Counted from the stretch's first letter, positions 32,053 through 42,898 are shown. The stretch is DNA of 64,000 nucleotides from Pictodentalium vernedei (GCA_031216915.1 CM062292.1:2786457-2850456), one strand, 5' to 3'. Numbers and translations are program-made. The notes: generated by a model not told the origin, from the sequence alone.

Positions 32053-34150
32053 TATTCTCATTGTTTATAAAGATATTTGGTTTAACTGGTCTTTGTCTGT
32101 TACTTTGGGTTGAGTTGAGCAAAATATATTTGTTTTTTCTGGCATTTAAAGCTAACTGGTTCGCACAACACCAATCAAAAATCTTTTCATGTTCTTTATT
32201 TATAAAGCCGGTCAGTATGCAAGTGTCGGGACCTGATGAGTACGCTATTGTATCATCGGCAAACACGAGGAGATGTAATGAAGATGCTTCAGAAACGTCG
32301 TTAATATATAACAAAAAAAGTATTGGGCAAAGAACTGATCCCCGAGGGACGCCACGTGTTATTTCAGCCGTTTCCGATCTGTTATCATTATGGCTAACAT
32401 ACTATTGCCTACCAGACAACTAGCTTTTGAACCAGGCTTTGATAGGTCCAAAAATACAGCCAGCGTGGTGTCTTTGCCGACCTTATTGTTTTCCTGCACA
32501 ATGTGTTTTAGTAGATGCAGCACTTGGTGGATGGTGCTATGTTTTTTTTTCCGAAACCCGTATTGATTAGGATTCAAAATACCGAAATGGTCCAAAAAAT
32601 AATTAATCTAGTTGACATAAGTTTTTCAAGTACTTTTGAGAAAAATGGCAGCAAGCTGATAGGTCTGTAGTTCGTAAAGGTGTGTTGATCGCCTGATTTT
32701 AAAATCAGGATTACGTTGGCAATTTTCATTTTGCTTGGGAATATTTCTTACACAAATGAACAATTGAAAGTATGTGTTAAAGGATCGCCTATTAGGTCTA
32801 TTGTCTTTTTTATAAGTTCCGTACTTATATCATTCCAGTCTTTACTTGTTTTTAATTTGAGGGAATTAACCACATGTAGGACTTCATTAACACATGTCGA
32901 ACTTATGAAGAAGTTGTTCGTAATGGGAATTTTCATGTAATCACGGAATGATTTTTGTAGCATTTCCTATATTTTCGCATGTTCGTTTACAAAAAAAATG
33001 TTGAATTCTTGGGCTGGGCTATCTCATGTGGATCATTCATTTCCTGATTTTATTGAACGAAGAAAGAGGGTAGTTTTGATGTCTGTTTTGTTTTTCTAAC
33101 TGTTTCGTTCAAAATCTTCCAGCTTTCACGAATATTATACTTGGATTCATTCAGTATTTTCCTATAGTACATGGCTTTACTCTGTTTTTTAACTTTATTG
33201 AAAATTATACAGTATTTTTGGTAGTTTTTAGTATTTACATCGGTCGGGTTTTTTATTTTTTTATTATAACATTTTGCTTTGTTATTTGATGAGATTATTA
33301 ATCCCTTTTGTCATCCACGGTTGACATTTTATCTACCTCTTATTTAGTCTAACTAGCTCTGGGGGACATGCAACCTCAAATACGTTAAGATACAGTTAAA
33401 ACTAGAAGTCCTGTCATGGAATGCGCACAAATAGCACGTCGATATGTGTGTTAATCTACGCGTCAAAACCATAGTAAGGCTATCAAATTCTCTACATATG
33501 GCCTATGCACAAGCAATGTTTCAGCCAATGGACCTCCGGGTAACCCGGAGGTCCATTGGCAGAAACATTGCCTGTGTTTTCAATGAGTAACCAGGAGAAC
33601 CTGCCGTGCTTTGGATGCCATTCGATATGGCAATTGCGCACAATTCCAACGCGCAATTAAGCCTAGATAAGCGCACAGTTCATGACACAACTTCTAGTTC
33701 TAACTGCATATATTCATAAATGTATCATAAACAATGTCGGGGCAGCTAGATCCCATGGTTGGGGAGAAATCGCATTCTGCAAGAATGGCTCTGAAATTTG
33801 CAATACTCTCAGTATTAATTTCCTGTTTCAGAACATGGGATTGCGTTTTTGACCCCTCTGGAATAGTTTCAAGATGAAAGATGCCATAATGGTCAGAAAC
33901 ATGGGTTATGATTATCCTTGACAATGTTTTGGTGATGATATTATTTGAGAAAATGTGGTCAATAATAGTCGGTGAACTATGCGTAAGTCTTGTAGGTCTA
34001 GTGATGAAGGGTATGAAGCCCTGACTAAACATCAGATCTGTGTAGGTTTTCGTTTAAAGATGAGATTCCGATATTTGTGCATAAGGTATCAGGGTAGGTG
34101 CTGATAAAAGAATTTACAGCGATTATGTCTTGAATAATTAATCCTACAGA
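32053..34150 (-). pseudogene. Degraded LINE (endonuclease to reverse transcriptase), minus strand
   Basis: Going down the minus strand from ~34.1 kb: the end of an AP endonuclease domain (GFIPFITRPTRLTHSS, IIDHIFSN, SDHYGIF); a linker at 33.0-33.4 kb with a PWMTKG-like motif; the start of a reverse transcriptase (LKLKTSKDWNDISTELIKK); NPNQYGFRKKKHSTIHQVLH with TLAVFLDLS; and LLVFADDTIAYSS followed by CCANQLALNARKNKY. The order and motifs are those of a CR1/Jockey-group ORF2. Frames change several times and many stops are present. It has been entered by two MITEs (33391-33706 and the one at 31794-32052) and its C-terminus is missing. Confidence 0.85.
33391..33706. mobile_element. MITE family 2 (316 bp) sharing the core of family 1
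   Basis: The ends TACAGTTAAAACTAGAAGT and ACTTCTAGTTCTAACTG are inverted repeats different from family 1, and subterminal segments (TGTCATGGAATGCGCAC and its inverse-like partner) pair as well. The middle is the same AAGCAATGTTTCAGCCAATG palindrome as in family 1, here with a shorter CCGGGTAACCCGG centre. It splits the LINE at 32053-34150. Confidence 0.8.
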
Positions 34151-34356
34151 ACCTTTATCAATAGGTTCCAGTTGTGACGTCAAATTTCCTATTTATGGCC
34201 TCGAAACAGCTTAATGTAAAATTATTTTGGATCAACATTTGCAGAATTAGAGCAAACATTCATCTATCGATATATTCCCCACTTCTGTCGTATATATATT
34301 TCTCCGAAGGGGTATATAAAATCGGAAATGGATGTGAGCTGGTGAAAAAAAATGTA

Positions 34357-34637
34357 GTGGATACAGATCATTGCTGTGGTGGATACAGATCATTGCTGTG
34401 GTGGATACAAATCACTGCTGAGGTGGATACAGATCACTGCTGTGGTGGATACAAATCACTGCTGTGGTGGATACAGATCACTGCTGTGGTGGATACAAAT
34501 CACTGCTGTGGTGGATACAGATCACTGCTGTGGTGGATACAGATCACTGCTGTGGTGGATACAAATCACTGCTGTGGTGGATACAGATCACTGCTGTGGT
34601 GGATACAAATCACTGCTGTGGTGGAGTACGGATTGTT
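34357..34637. repeat. 22-bp tandem repeat, ~12.5 copies, partly alternating
   Basis: The unit GTGGATACAGATCACTGCTGTG alternates with a version bearing AAATCAC, giving an incipient 44-bp higher-order unit. The open frame that crosses the array (repeating WIQITAVVDT-like peptides in three frames) is a by-product. Confidence 0.95.
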
Positions 34638-35107
34638 GCTGACATTCCTGAATACTAGTGTGGTGGGTATTTAATTCCTGCTTGCACATGTAACCCAGAT
34701 TTATCCATCAGTAAATACGCCGAAGCAAGGCGTTGTCATTTTACTCGGATAAAAAGGTCAGAAATTTACTCTAGTGACAGGTTGATTATCCGTTGATAGC
34801 AGTCATTCAAAATAATATAAATCGGTAAACTGTGAGTTTCAAACATATTCAACCTGAATGATGGAAAATCACTTCCAATGACAAGTATATATAGAGTTTT
34901 ATATACCGAGTCAAAACAGAAAGTACAATAAACTTTGAGGAGCAATTGTTTTAGTATTATCGACTTTAATCCCAAACAAATTATTGTAAATTCATCTTTC
35001 GTGTCTGGCTGTGTGAGTTTGCATAATCCCATGTTCTTACTGTTGCCAGATCACGTCAGGACGTCGCAATTCAGACATGAGGTGAAATGCAAAGTTCACA
35101 CATGCAG
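34638..35107. other. No gene seen; probable 3' flank of a Tc1-like element
   Basis: From about 35040 to 35107 the sequence is likely the untranslated end of the Tc1-like transposon, but I could not match its terminal repeat. Confidence 0.4.
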
Positions 35108-36121
35108 TCAATAGCGTGTATGTCCACCGTTTGCGTCTTGGATGGCAAGATGTCGACGACTCATGGACTTGATAAGTCTCTGGGTGTCACCCTGTGGTAT
35201 TGCGTTCCACTCCTGCCTTAGAACATTAAGTAAATCGACTAACGTCTGAAGATCATGAAGTCGTACCCGACGGTCCAACTGATCTCAAAGATGCGCGATT
35301 GGCGACAAATCTGCGAAAGTGGGGGAACAGGGAAGAAGTTCGATGCTCTGCTCCTCAAGAAAGTCAGGACAGATACGAGCCACGTGACAGCGGGCATTGT
35401 CGTGCTGGAATAACTGCTATCCTACGTTAGTGTTGAACAACGGGACATCAACAGCGTTAAGAATTTCGTCCCTATATCGCTGTTCACTCAGATTACCATC
35501 GATGAAGATCAACTGCGTTCGATGGTGCAAGGAAATTCCTTCCCAAAACCTATTACACTGCCCTCACCGCAACGGTCGCATTCCCGCACGCAAGCATCAG
35601 AAAACCACTCTCCTCGTCGGCAATACACTCTTGCCCTACCATTAGCGCGCCGTAGACAAAACCTTGATTCGTCACTAAAAGAACTGTGCTCCAATGCTTC
35701 TGAGTCCAGCGAACATGCTGACGTACCCATTCTATTCTGACGGTACGATGACGTTGGGTAAGGATTGGTTCGTGGTATGGACGCCTGCTGCGGATGACGT
35801 GTTCAGCGAGTCTGTTGCGGACAGTTTGTGCACTGATTCTATTGTTAGTTCTAGCAGGAGTAATTGCTGCTGTCCTCGTCGCCGGAAGGAAGCGATCCCG
35901 CAAGTGGAACGTCATGATGTGTCGGTCTTGTGCAGGTGTCATAACTCTTGGTCGACCTGAACGCGGTCGGTCGGCAGTAGATCCAGTGGTTCTATACCTT
36001 CCAATGAGAGGTAAATAGCGGCCACAGTGACTCCGAACTCAGCAGCGAGCTCATCTGGAGGTATCCCAGCCTCATGCATACCAATGGCACGCAACCTTTG
36101 ATTTTCGGTTAACCTTGGCAT
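35108..36121 (-). pseudogene. Tc1-like transposase, full length but frameshifted
   Basis: The span of ~1.01 kb equals a normal ~340-residue Tc1 transposase. From ATG at 36121: MPRLTENQRLRAIGMHEAGI with a helix-turn-helix; after a shift, TPAQDRHIMTFHLRDRF and RTNNRISAQTVRNRLAEHVI (second DNA-binding helix set); then FSDESRFCLRRANGRARVY with the first Asp; QHDNARCHVARICPDF with the second Asp; and SPIAHL at the site where the family has PIEHLWD, so the third catalytic residue is replaced by Ala. Frame changes and a stop separate these parts. It is inactive. The terminal repeats were not located. Confidence 0.88.
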
Positions 36122-36439
36122 TTTTAAAAATGTCGGAAAACAAAAACTAGCGTGTTTTCTCAATAACCCAAGCTCTCTAGCACAACATAACACAAAGAAA
36201 ATCGTCAGTCACCCATTCAGTTTGACATTCTCGGGTAGCACATGCTATTTTGAAATCCGTAGCAAAATTGTATACGGTTGGGTGGACAACAACAACATGT
36301 CATTAAACTCTTTGCATGACTTCTTGTCCACAAACATCCAACATTAGAACTATTATATTTCATCCTTTATACTATTTTTTCACATTTGTTTCTATTATAC
36401 TTTCTTTTTTGACTCAGTATATTTCTTCGAGAGAGGCGG
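36122..36439. other. No gene seen
   Basis: Spacer between the Tc1-like remnant and a MITE-like repeat; no ORF or obvious element end. Confidence 0.45.
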
Positions 36440-36652
36440 AATATTGTCTCATTATCCAACTAGAAATTTAACCAATTCAATTTTGTTTGACAGAGCTCCA
36501 CGAGCTCCATGAGCTCTGTCAAACATGATTGAATTGGTTAAATTCCTCGTTGCATTATGGGAAAATTGCTTCTTGAACTTTTGAATTATAGAAGTCAGTG
36601 TGAAGAGAGTTAAAACACTTTTCATAAGAGGATAACAGGTAGACAGTCAATT
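36440..36652. repeat. Dispersed palindromic repeat, copy 1
   Basis: TTGTCTCATTATCCAACTAG, then TTTAACCAATTCAA mirrored by TTGAATTGGTTAAA at 36467-36543 with GTTTGACAGAGCT inner arms, followed by TTCCTCGTTGCATTATGG and AGTTAAAACACTTTTCATAA. A second copy at 37683-37880 shares the flanks but has most of the hairpin deleted. This copy ends where a 5S-derived SINE begins. Confidence 0.8.
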
Positions 36653-36654
36653 TT

Positions 36655-37049
36655 TGGCGGAAACCGGTTCTCGTCCGATCACCGAAGTTAAGCAACGTCA
36701 ATCCCGGATCCCCCCTTTGTCCTTCGATGGGTGACCGTGTGAGCGATTGATTCGGACTCCCGCGTTGTGTCCTTGGGCAAGATACTTAACCCCGATTGTC
36801 CACATGGGGGGCATGGTGACGCCGTGTACTAAGACGTAATGTACGCCGATGGTGTGCTTGACTTCAATCAATCTAACCCTGCCTGTGCTGCAGTGCGGCT
36901 TACGTTGTTGGGGACCTGGCAACTACTCGTCGTTCCTCGGTGGTTCTCTCCGGGTACTTTGGCTTCCTCCACCCGTAAAACTGTCACCGACACGATACGA
37001 CCTTGGCTGTTAAAGTGTCGTTAAACCTTAATAAATAAATATAAATAAT
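36655..37049 (+). mobile_element. 5S rRNA-derived SINE (SINE3-like), ~395 bp
   Basis: The head contains ACCGGTTCTCGTCCGATCAC, then CGAAGTTAAGCAACGTC and GATGGGTGACCG, which are hallmark segments of animal 5S rRNA including its internal promoter region, with an insertion or divergence between them. The body has TGTCCTTGGGCAAGATACTT and TTCTCTCCGGGTACT, then GGCTTCCTCC, segments known from conserved metazoan SINE cores and LINE-related tails. The 3' end is GTTAAACCTTAATAAATAAA. RNA polymerase III would transcribe it from the 5S-type internal promoter and a LINE would supply the reverse transcriptase (established for SINE3). Confidence 0.85.
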
Positions 37050-37537
37050 TTGTTATCTCCTCTCTCTATATTGAGTTTTATCCCATAAATGGCTGTTTAT
37101 TTGAACAATAAAGGCCTTGGATAAATTTTTGCTTTATTCACCAAGTAGGGTGATAAATTTTCCCCATAGGTTTAACACTGAAGGAATTTATTCCACTAGT
37201 AGCGACGGACTTGTTGACCTCTGGCCTCTACCACATTTGTCTAGCATAATAAAAAGTTCGATTGTTGATTTCTTTAAATCTTTTTGAAAGTATTACACAA
37301 TGCCAGTAGAAAACACCACCCACTGCTCATATAATAAAGTTTTTTTGCAAGCTTAGCTCAAGTTTGAAGGGGAATTATTTTTAGACAGAAATGCATTACT
37401 GCGCCTTGTTTATTTTTGCCAATTTTACTGGTCCATCGAATTGGACCAATGTGCTCCTCACTAATCGCTGTGTTTTGTAGCGAATTATAGCACGATTTTG
37501 CCGCGACTGCCCTGTAGAAGATCTATGGGATAAACAA
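37050..37537. other. No gene seen
   Basis: AT-rich spacer without coding or repeat features that I can define. Confidence 0.5.
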
Positions 37538-37681
37538 AATAAACGTATAGTGTTTTCAAGTAAAAAAATATTCTACTCGTAGAATTAAGAATGAAACGGA
37601 CTCGCCAGAGGCTCGTAGGTTTCATTCTTAATCCTACTCGAAGAATATTTTTTTTGACTTGAAAACACTATACGTTTATTC
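37538..37681. repeat. Long hairpin, ~60-bp arms
   Basis: AAATAAACGTATAGTGTTTTC and following bases to GAATTAAGAATGAAAC are mirrored by GTTTCATTCTTAATCC through GAAAACACTATACGTTTATT, with a loop of about 20 bases and few mismatches. It may be a small foldback element; it immediately precedes copy 2 of the dispersed palindromic repeat. Confidence 0.88.
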
Positions 37682-37682
37682 T

Positions 37683-37880
37683 ATATATATTATCTCATTA
37701 CTCAACTAGAAATCTAACCAATTCAATTTTGGAGTTGTGTCAAACATGATTGAATTGGTTAAATTCCTCGTTCCATTATGGGAAAAATTTGCTTGTTGAA
37801 CTTTTAAATTTTAGAAATCAGTGAGCAGAGAGTTAAAACACTTTTCATAAGGGGATAACAGGTAGACAACCAATCTGGCT
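37683..37880. repeat. Dispersed palindromic repeat, copy 2
   Basis: Matches 36440-36652 through TCTCATTACTCAACTAG, CAAACATGATTGAATTGG, TCCTCGTTCCATTATGGG and GATAACAGGTAGACA. The palindromic centre is reduced to GGAGTTGTGTCAAAC. Confidence 0.78.
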
Positions 37881-38001
37881 ATGTTAACTCCTCTGTGTAT
37901 ATTACTTTGTACTACGTTTAACAATTTCGTATACGATTCTGTGTCAGATGCTTGTACCGCGAAAAATCAGTAATCTGAATATGTGAAATATCTAAGAGTT
38001 A

Positions 38002-38250
38002 AATATTTATTTATTGGAGTTTAACGACACTTTCGACAGCCAGGGTTACCTCGTGTAGGACAGTGTTGGGGTGGAGGAAGCCAAAGAGAACCACCGAGCA
38101 ACTGTCAGACTATCCAACGTACGAACTGTGGCACATACAGGGTTATCATTGGTTGAAGACAGGTGCATCATCGAAGTGCAGTACGCCTTAGTGTACAGTG
38201 CCACCGCGCCCCTACGTGTGCAATGGGGGTGAAGGACATCCCTTGCATTA
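38002..38250 (-). mobile_element. SINE of the 5S-headed family, 5'-truncated, minus strand
   Basis: Starts with ATATTTATTTATTGGAGTTT, then AACGACACTTTCGACAGCC, the inverse of the tail of the copy at 36655, and proceeds through GTGGAGGAAGCCAAAGAGAA and a CCACCGCGCCCCTACGTG core segment. The 5S-derived head is absent. Confidence 0.8.
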
Positions 38251-38284
38251 AGAAGTTATCAAAGTTTGATAGAGGCCATTATGG

Positions 38285-38500
38285 GTCAACCCTTTACCCA
38301 ACGGAACGGCCAAATCCGGCCAGCACTATTCTCAAAATGCGCCAGTTAATTTTCATTTTTTATCTCAAAAACATAGCTTATGACCCCGCACTGGAACGAG
38401 CTCGACGAGCTCGTTCCAATGAGGTGTCATAACCTATGTTTTTGAGACAAAAAATGAAAAATATTAGTTGTTCAAGAATTTTTTTTTGCATGTGTCGTCT
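38285..38500. mobile_element. piggyBac-type MITE, right end lost
   Basis: Starts TCAACCCTTTACCCAACGG, has CATAGCTTATGACCCCGCAC, the palindromic core GGAACGAGCTCGACGAGCTC and GAATTTTTTTTTGCATGTGTC. Instead of the usual right terminal repeat it joins an ATTT microsatellite that is the tail of a minus-strand SINE, so the SINE appears to have inserted into or replaced its right end. Confidence 0.85.
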
Positions 38501-38502
38501 AT

Positions 38503-38553
<51 letters not shown>

Positions 38554-38555
38554 TT
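38501..38555. repeat. (ATTT)n microsatellite
   Basis: About 13 units; it forms the A/T-rich tail of the minus-strand SINE that follows. Confidence 0.97.
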
Positions 38556-38820
38556 TTTTGGTGTTTAAGGTCATATATTTCTGCACATCGGCTAATCATG
38601 ACCACGACAGTTTTACGGGTGGAGGATGCCTGAGTACCCAGAGAGAACCACCAAGCAACGGCGAGCAACTGTCAGCTCCCCAACATACTAACTCCACACA
38701 AGCAGGGTTAGCATTGGTTAAAGACATGTGCACCATTGACGTGCAGTACGCCTTAGTACACAGCGTCACCGTGCCCCCACGTGGGCAATGGGGGTGAAGT
38801 GTCTTGCCCAAGCACACGCC
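38556..38820 (-). mobile_element. SINE of the 5S-headed family, minus strand, core amplified
   Basis: Inverse orientation: TACGGGTGGAGGATGCCTGA, GTACCCAGAGAGAACCACC, GGGTTAGCATTGGTTAAAG and GTCACCGTGCCCCCACGTGG. The 5' part beyond the TGTCTTGCCCAAG segment is replaced by the tandem array at 38813-39144. Confidence 0.8.
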
Positions 38821-39144
38821 TTAGTGGTCAGTGCCACCGCGCCCCTACGTGGGCAATGGGGGTGAAGTGTCTTGCCCAAGCACACGCCTTGGTGTACAGT
38901 GCCACCGCGCCCCTACGTGGGCAATGGGGGTGAAGTGTCTTGCCCAAGCACACGCCTTAGTGTACAGTGCAACCGCGCCCCTACGTGGGAAATGGGGGTG
39001 AAGTGTCTTGCCGAAGCACACGCCTTAGTGTGCAGTGCCACCGCGCCCCTTCGTGGGCAATGGGGGTGAGGTGTCTTGCTCAAGGGCAATGGGGGTGAAG
39101 TGTCTTGCTCAATGGCAATGGGGGTGAAGTGTCTTGCTCAAGGA
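38813..39144. repeat. 68-bp tandem repeat derived from a SINE core, then ~32-bp repeats
   Basis: CACACGCC recurs at 38813, 38881, 38949 and 39017, exactly 68 bp apart. Each unit contains GCCACCGCGCCCCTACGTGG, then GCAATGGGGGTGAAGTGTC. From ~39060 only the GGCAATGGGGGTGAAGTGTC part is repeated, every ~32 bp, about three times. Confidence 0.95.
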
Positions 39145-39199
39145 GTGAAGAACACAACCTAGATACGTTTGTTAAGGATTAATTATCACTAAAACACCT

Positions 39200-39375
39200 A
39201 TGTAGTGGAGTTTCCACTTATAAAAATATTTCAACAAACACTCCCTTTGAATTCAAGCAGTCCATTGTCTGAAACCTACTCCTCTTGGGATTCTTACACT
39301 TTCTTAAAATGCATGAGTTATTGCCTGGGTGGAAAATCCACTCTGCAACTTCTTGCACCCAAACCATAAATTCTC
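39200..39375. mobile_element. Old diverged relative of MITE family 1
   Basis: Contains TAGTGGAGTTTCCACTTAT, CAGTCCATTGTCTGAAAC and GTTATTGCCTGGGTGGAAAA, then TCCACTCTGCAA, in the same order as family 1 copies, but the palindrome and termini have decayed. Confidence 0.6.
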
Positions 39376-39469
39376 CAATTATCCACTTACCTGATGTTTA
39401 ACGACCATATAGGCCAGCAGTCTTCACAAAATATGGCATTCAAATTTTACAATTTTTGGCAGAAGTTAA

Positions 39470-40500
39470 CATAGGACATCTGTGAGTCTATTAGTCTGTC
39501 CACGATCTGTTCGACAGACTGTGGTTTTCTATCGCCAAACTTCATATGCATGTTCAGGTCCATGCCTAGACGAGAACGTCCCATTATGGTCATGGTCGGT
39601 TGTCCGCACTACCTGCTACAACATCCGATTTGGATTTCTTCAGTGCATACAGGTCACATTTATGTTTGATTTTTTTTTAATTTTGCAGTGTCGCTCAGGA
39701 TGATGAGTGTATGAGAACGTCAATTTTTTAATTCAATTGGCCACCCATAATGGCTGCTATCTTGGGATTTCTTCAGCACACTGCTCAATTCGCTCATGGT
39801 CGGCTACAGCCAACAGTTCTTTCCGATTATCGTCAAATTTCATATGAATGTACTGTCCGCATTTAGGCATCAATTGTGTTGACATTCGATAGGATGCTTC
39901 AGTATGATGAGTTAACGAGAAGGCCATGTTTTGGTAATGGTTGGCCACCCATTTGACCGCCAGGACAGCATTCTTAGAATTGTTCATAACACCCTGTAGT
40001 TGCGTTTATGCACCGATTTTCTTGAAACTCAGACAGCTTCCTTACTATGATAAGTAAATTAAAATGTCCTATGTTGGTCATTGTTGGCTGCACATAGTAG
40101 CTGTCATGGTAATGTAGCAATCTTGGAATTCTTAACTGGTAGAGTGCTGGAAACCCATATTTGGGCTTTATTCTGAAGTGCCGGTACCACATCTTCAAGG
40201 CTCACACTCAGTGGATGAGCTTTGCATTATCTTTGAGGTGATATTACTTAGTCTGTGAGGATTTGCTTTGTCACACTTTATGGGAGAGTGCACTCTCCCA
40301 TAAATTGAAACAAGGCAAAGACCTGTGTTGAAGTTGTGATGGCCAAAAATAATTTAGCACTCTACCAGTTAAGTACGCCATACAGGTAGGTTGTATATAT
40401 GGATCAGAATTCTTAAAAAAGTGGCAGGATGAAAGTATGATAAGCAGATGAGAATGTCATGTTTCCGTGATGGTTTGCTGCTTAGAATGCATATTATTTT
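39470..40500. repeat. Degenerate ~210-390 bp repeat units
   Basis: Blocks near 39520, 39830, 40015 and 40400 share a pattern of AAATTTCATATGAATG or AAACTTCATATGCATG-like text, a TATGATGAGTTAACGAG or TATGATAAGCAGATGAG segment, and TGGTCATGGTCGG or TGGTAATGGTTGG followed by CCACCCAT. Too diverged to define a unit precisely. No gene. Confidence 0.5.
40277..40304. repeat. Perfect 28-bp palindrome
   Basis: TTTATGGGAGAGTG is followed directly by its reverse complement without a loop. Confidence 0.92.
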
Positions 40501-40514
40501 CCTATTTAAGGTTT

Positions 40515-40610
40515 TTTATTAGCTCACCTGCGCGAAGCTCAAGAGGAGCTTTAATGATCACTTTTCATCTGTCGTCCCTCTGTCCTCCGGCTATCGTATG
40601 GCATGAACTT
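40515..40610. repeat. End of a widespread mollusc-type dispersed repeat
   Basis: TTAGCTCACCTGCGCGAAGC, then TCAAGAGGAGCTTTAATGAT and CACTTTTCATCTGTCGTCC. From memory this type of sequence (AGCTCACCTG, GTGATCAC, CGTCCGTC) is common in mollusc genomes. The opposite end was not found. Confidence 0.45.
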
Positions 40611-41439
40611 TACATTATCGACTTTTCCTCATGAACTACTGGAACAAATTATACCAAATTTGATATGCATGTTCCTCATAATATCTTAATAGACGATTGT
40701 TCAAATAATGTTGTCACACCCACAAGGGGCACCACAAGGGACATAACACTGTTAGCACCCACAATGATATTTTTAAAAATTACAAAATCTTCTACATAAC
40801 TACCAACTACAATCTTTTCATTATTGCTATACAACATCATTTGAGGGTTAATGTTCAGGTTTATTTGAATCAATTTTCTGGATTACATTTGATCTCCCTG
40901 TGCAATGTGAGGAAAATTTAAACTTAATAATGCAATATCAGGAAAAATCTTTAAACATCTTCTTCTAATCCACTTATCATAATATTTTGATATTTGATAA
41001 GCAGCATCCTCAGGTGGTTCAGATTCAAGTTTGTTCAAATGGTTTCCTGCTATGAATTTTAACGTAGTGCAGTATGGGGATTATTATTATTATTTCAGAT
41101 CCACCAGTCGGAATCTTTTAATCTTTTGATTTTGGTATTTGGTAGCTTTAGAGGAGGGGAGGGGGATCACCTTGTCCAAATGATGACCTGAGTTCATCTT
41201 TGGGCTGTGATGGTATAAACTGGGAACTTCAACTGAGTACGGTATGAGTAGTATTCTTCAAGGATCTTTTTCTTCATACAGATCCACTGGGCATATGGTG
41301 TGCATGAAATAATGAAAGTGTCAATGACACTGTAGCTCAACTTGACAAACTTAAACTTGGTAAGTTATAAATGAAATGGCAAAATTGAAGATCATTGGTA
41401 CCAATGTTATTTGATGAACTTTCAACATAACAGCATTGT
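40611..41439. other. No gene seen
   Basis: AT-rich; a small GGAGGGGAGGGGGA tract near 41150. The first part of the ~170-bp repeat tract may begin here in unrecognisable form. Confidence 0.45.
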
Positions 41440-42898
41440 GTGTGCACAACGTCAGAGTAATCCACGCAAACTGTAAGACTGGATAAAGGAAGAATGTTGA
41501 TACACAAATGCAGTATGTTCAGAGGTTATTGTAAATGGCAACTTTTCTCACAGAAATGAATGCTAATCAATAGCTCTCATCTAAAGGACTCGCCTAATGA
41601 GCACACCGAGTTCAAAAACAACCCTATAATAAATGTGGCCTGTAGGCCATGTCAAAGAAGAATGTTGATACACAAATGCAATAGATTCAAAGATTGTTGC
41701 TAACAGCAACAGGTTTTGATGGAAATGAAAAGAAAATCAATAGCTCCTACCTTTGTCACCCTGCATAAGCATACACAGTTTCAAAACAACCCGATAATGA
41801 ATGTGCCATCTGAGGTATGCCAAAGCAAGATGTCAAAGCACAAATGCACTAAGTAGAATGTTTTTATGGAAATTCATAAATATACCCAGCAGAGGGTGCA
41901 AAGGGAATAAGCTGATGCACAGATGCAAGTTCAAAGGCTGTTGATAACGACAATAATTTTTATGGAAATGTAAAGAAGCAATAGCTCACATCTGGAGGTC
42001 ACCCCGAATACACATACCAAGTTTCAAAGTGATCCGATCATAAATGTGCCCTGAAGGGTGTGTTAAAGGGAAATATTGAGGTCTGACTAAACTAAGTTCA
42101 AAGGTCAGCGGCAACATTTTTTGACAGAAATGGAAGGAAATCGACAGATCCCATATAGATGTCACCCCACACAAGCACACCAAGTTTGCAAGCGATCCAA
42201 TCATAAATGCGACCTGCAGGGTTTATCAAAGGGAAACATTGATGCTTAACTGCATTAAGTTTTTACTAAATTCATCAGAGGTTGTTGCCAATGGCCACTA
42301 TTTTTGACGGAAATGGAAGACAATCGATAGCTCCCATCTAGAGGTAATCCCAAACAAACATACCAAGTTTCAAACCATCCTGATCATAAATGTGCCCTGT
42401 AGGGCGTGCCAAAGCAATATGTTGATCCCTGACTAAATTAAGTTCAAAGGTCGTTGCCAGTGACAACATTCTTTGACGAAAAATGGAAGAAAATCAATAG
42501 TTCCCATGCAGAGGTCACTCCAAACAAGCATGCCAGGTTTCAAAACAATTTGATCATAAATGTGCCCTGTAAGGTGTGACAAAGGGAAATATTGAGGTTT
42601 GAATAAACTAAGTTCTAAGAATGTTGCAGCGGCAACATTTTTTGACGAAAATGGAAGAAAATCGATAGCTCCCATTTAGAGCCCACCCTAAACAAGCGTA
42701 CCAAGTTTCAAAGTGATTTGGTCAAAATTGTGCACTGCAGAGTGTGCCAAAAGCGAAATATTGATGCATAACTGCACGAAGTTCATCAAAGGTCATTGCC
42801 AGTGGCAACATTTTTTGACAGAAATGGAAGAAAAATCGATAACTCCCATCTAGAGGTCACCCCAAACAAGCATGCCAGGTTTCAAAGCAATCCGATCA
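41440..42898. repeat. Diverged ~170-bp tandem repeat, about 8 units
   Basis: GATCATAAATGTGCCCTGTAGG-like text recurs near 41627, 41791, 42031, 42200, 42382, 42552, 42721 and 42893, mostly 164-182 bp apart. Each unit also has GGCAACATTTTTTGACAG, GAAAATCGATAGCTCCCATC and AAACAAGCATGCCAGGTTTC. Minus-strand open frames across it are repeat by-products. The last unit is cut by a piggyBac-type MITE fragment. Confidence 0.9.

Noticed and set aside
34174-34674. Open frames across the 22-bp repeat
   Set aside because: All three frames read as repeated short peptides; repeat by-product.
36655-36760. Functional 5S rRNA gene
   Set aside because: Only part of 5S is present, diverged and fused to SINE sequence; no complete 5S fold.
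38436-38633. Membrane-protein-like frame of repeating Tyr-Leu-Phe-Ile
   Set aside because: Translation of the (ATTT)n microsatellite.
42433-42675. Minus-strand frames in the ~170-bp repeat
   Set aside because: Repeat-driven, not conserved between units.
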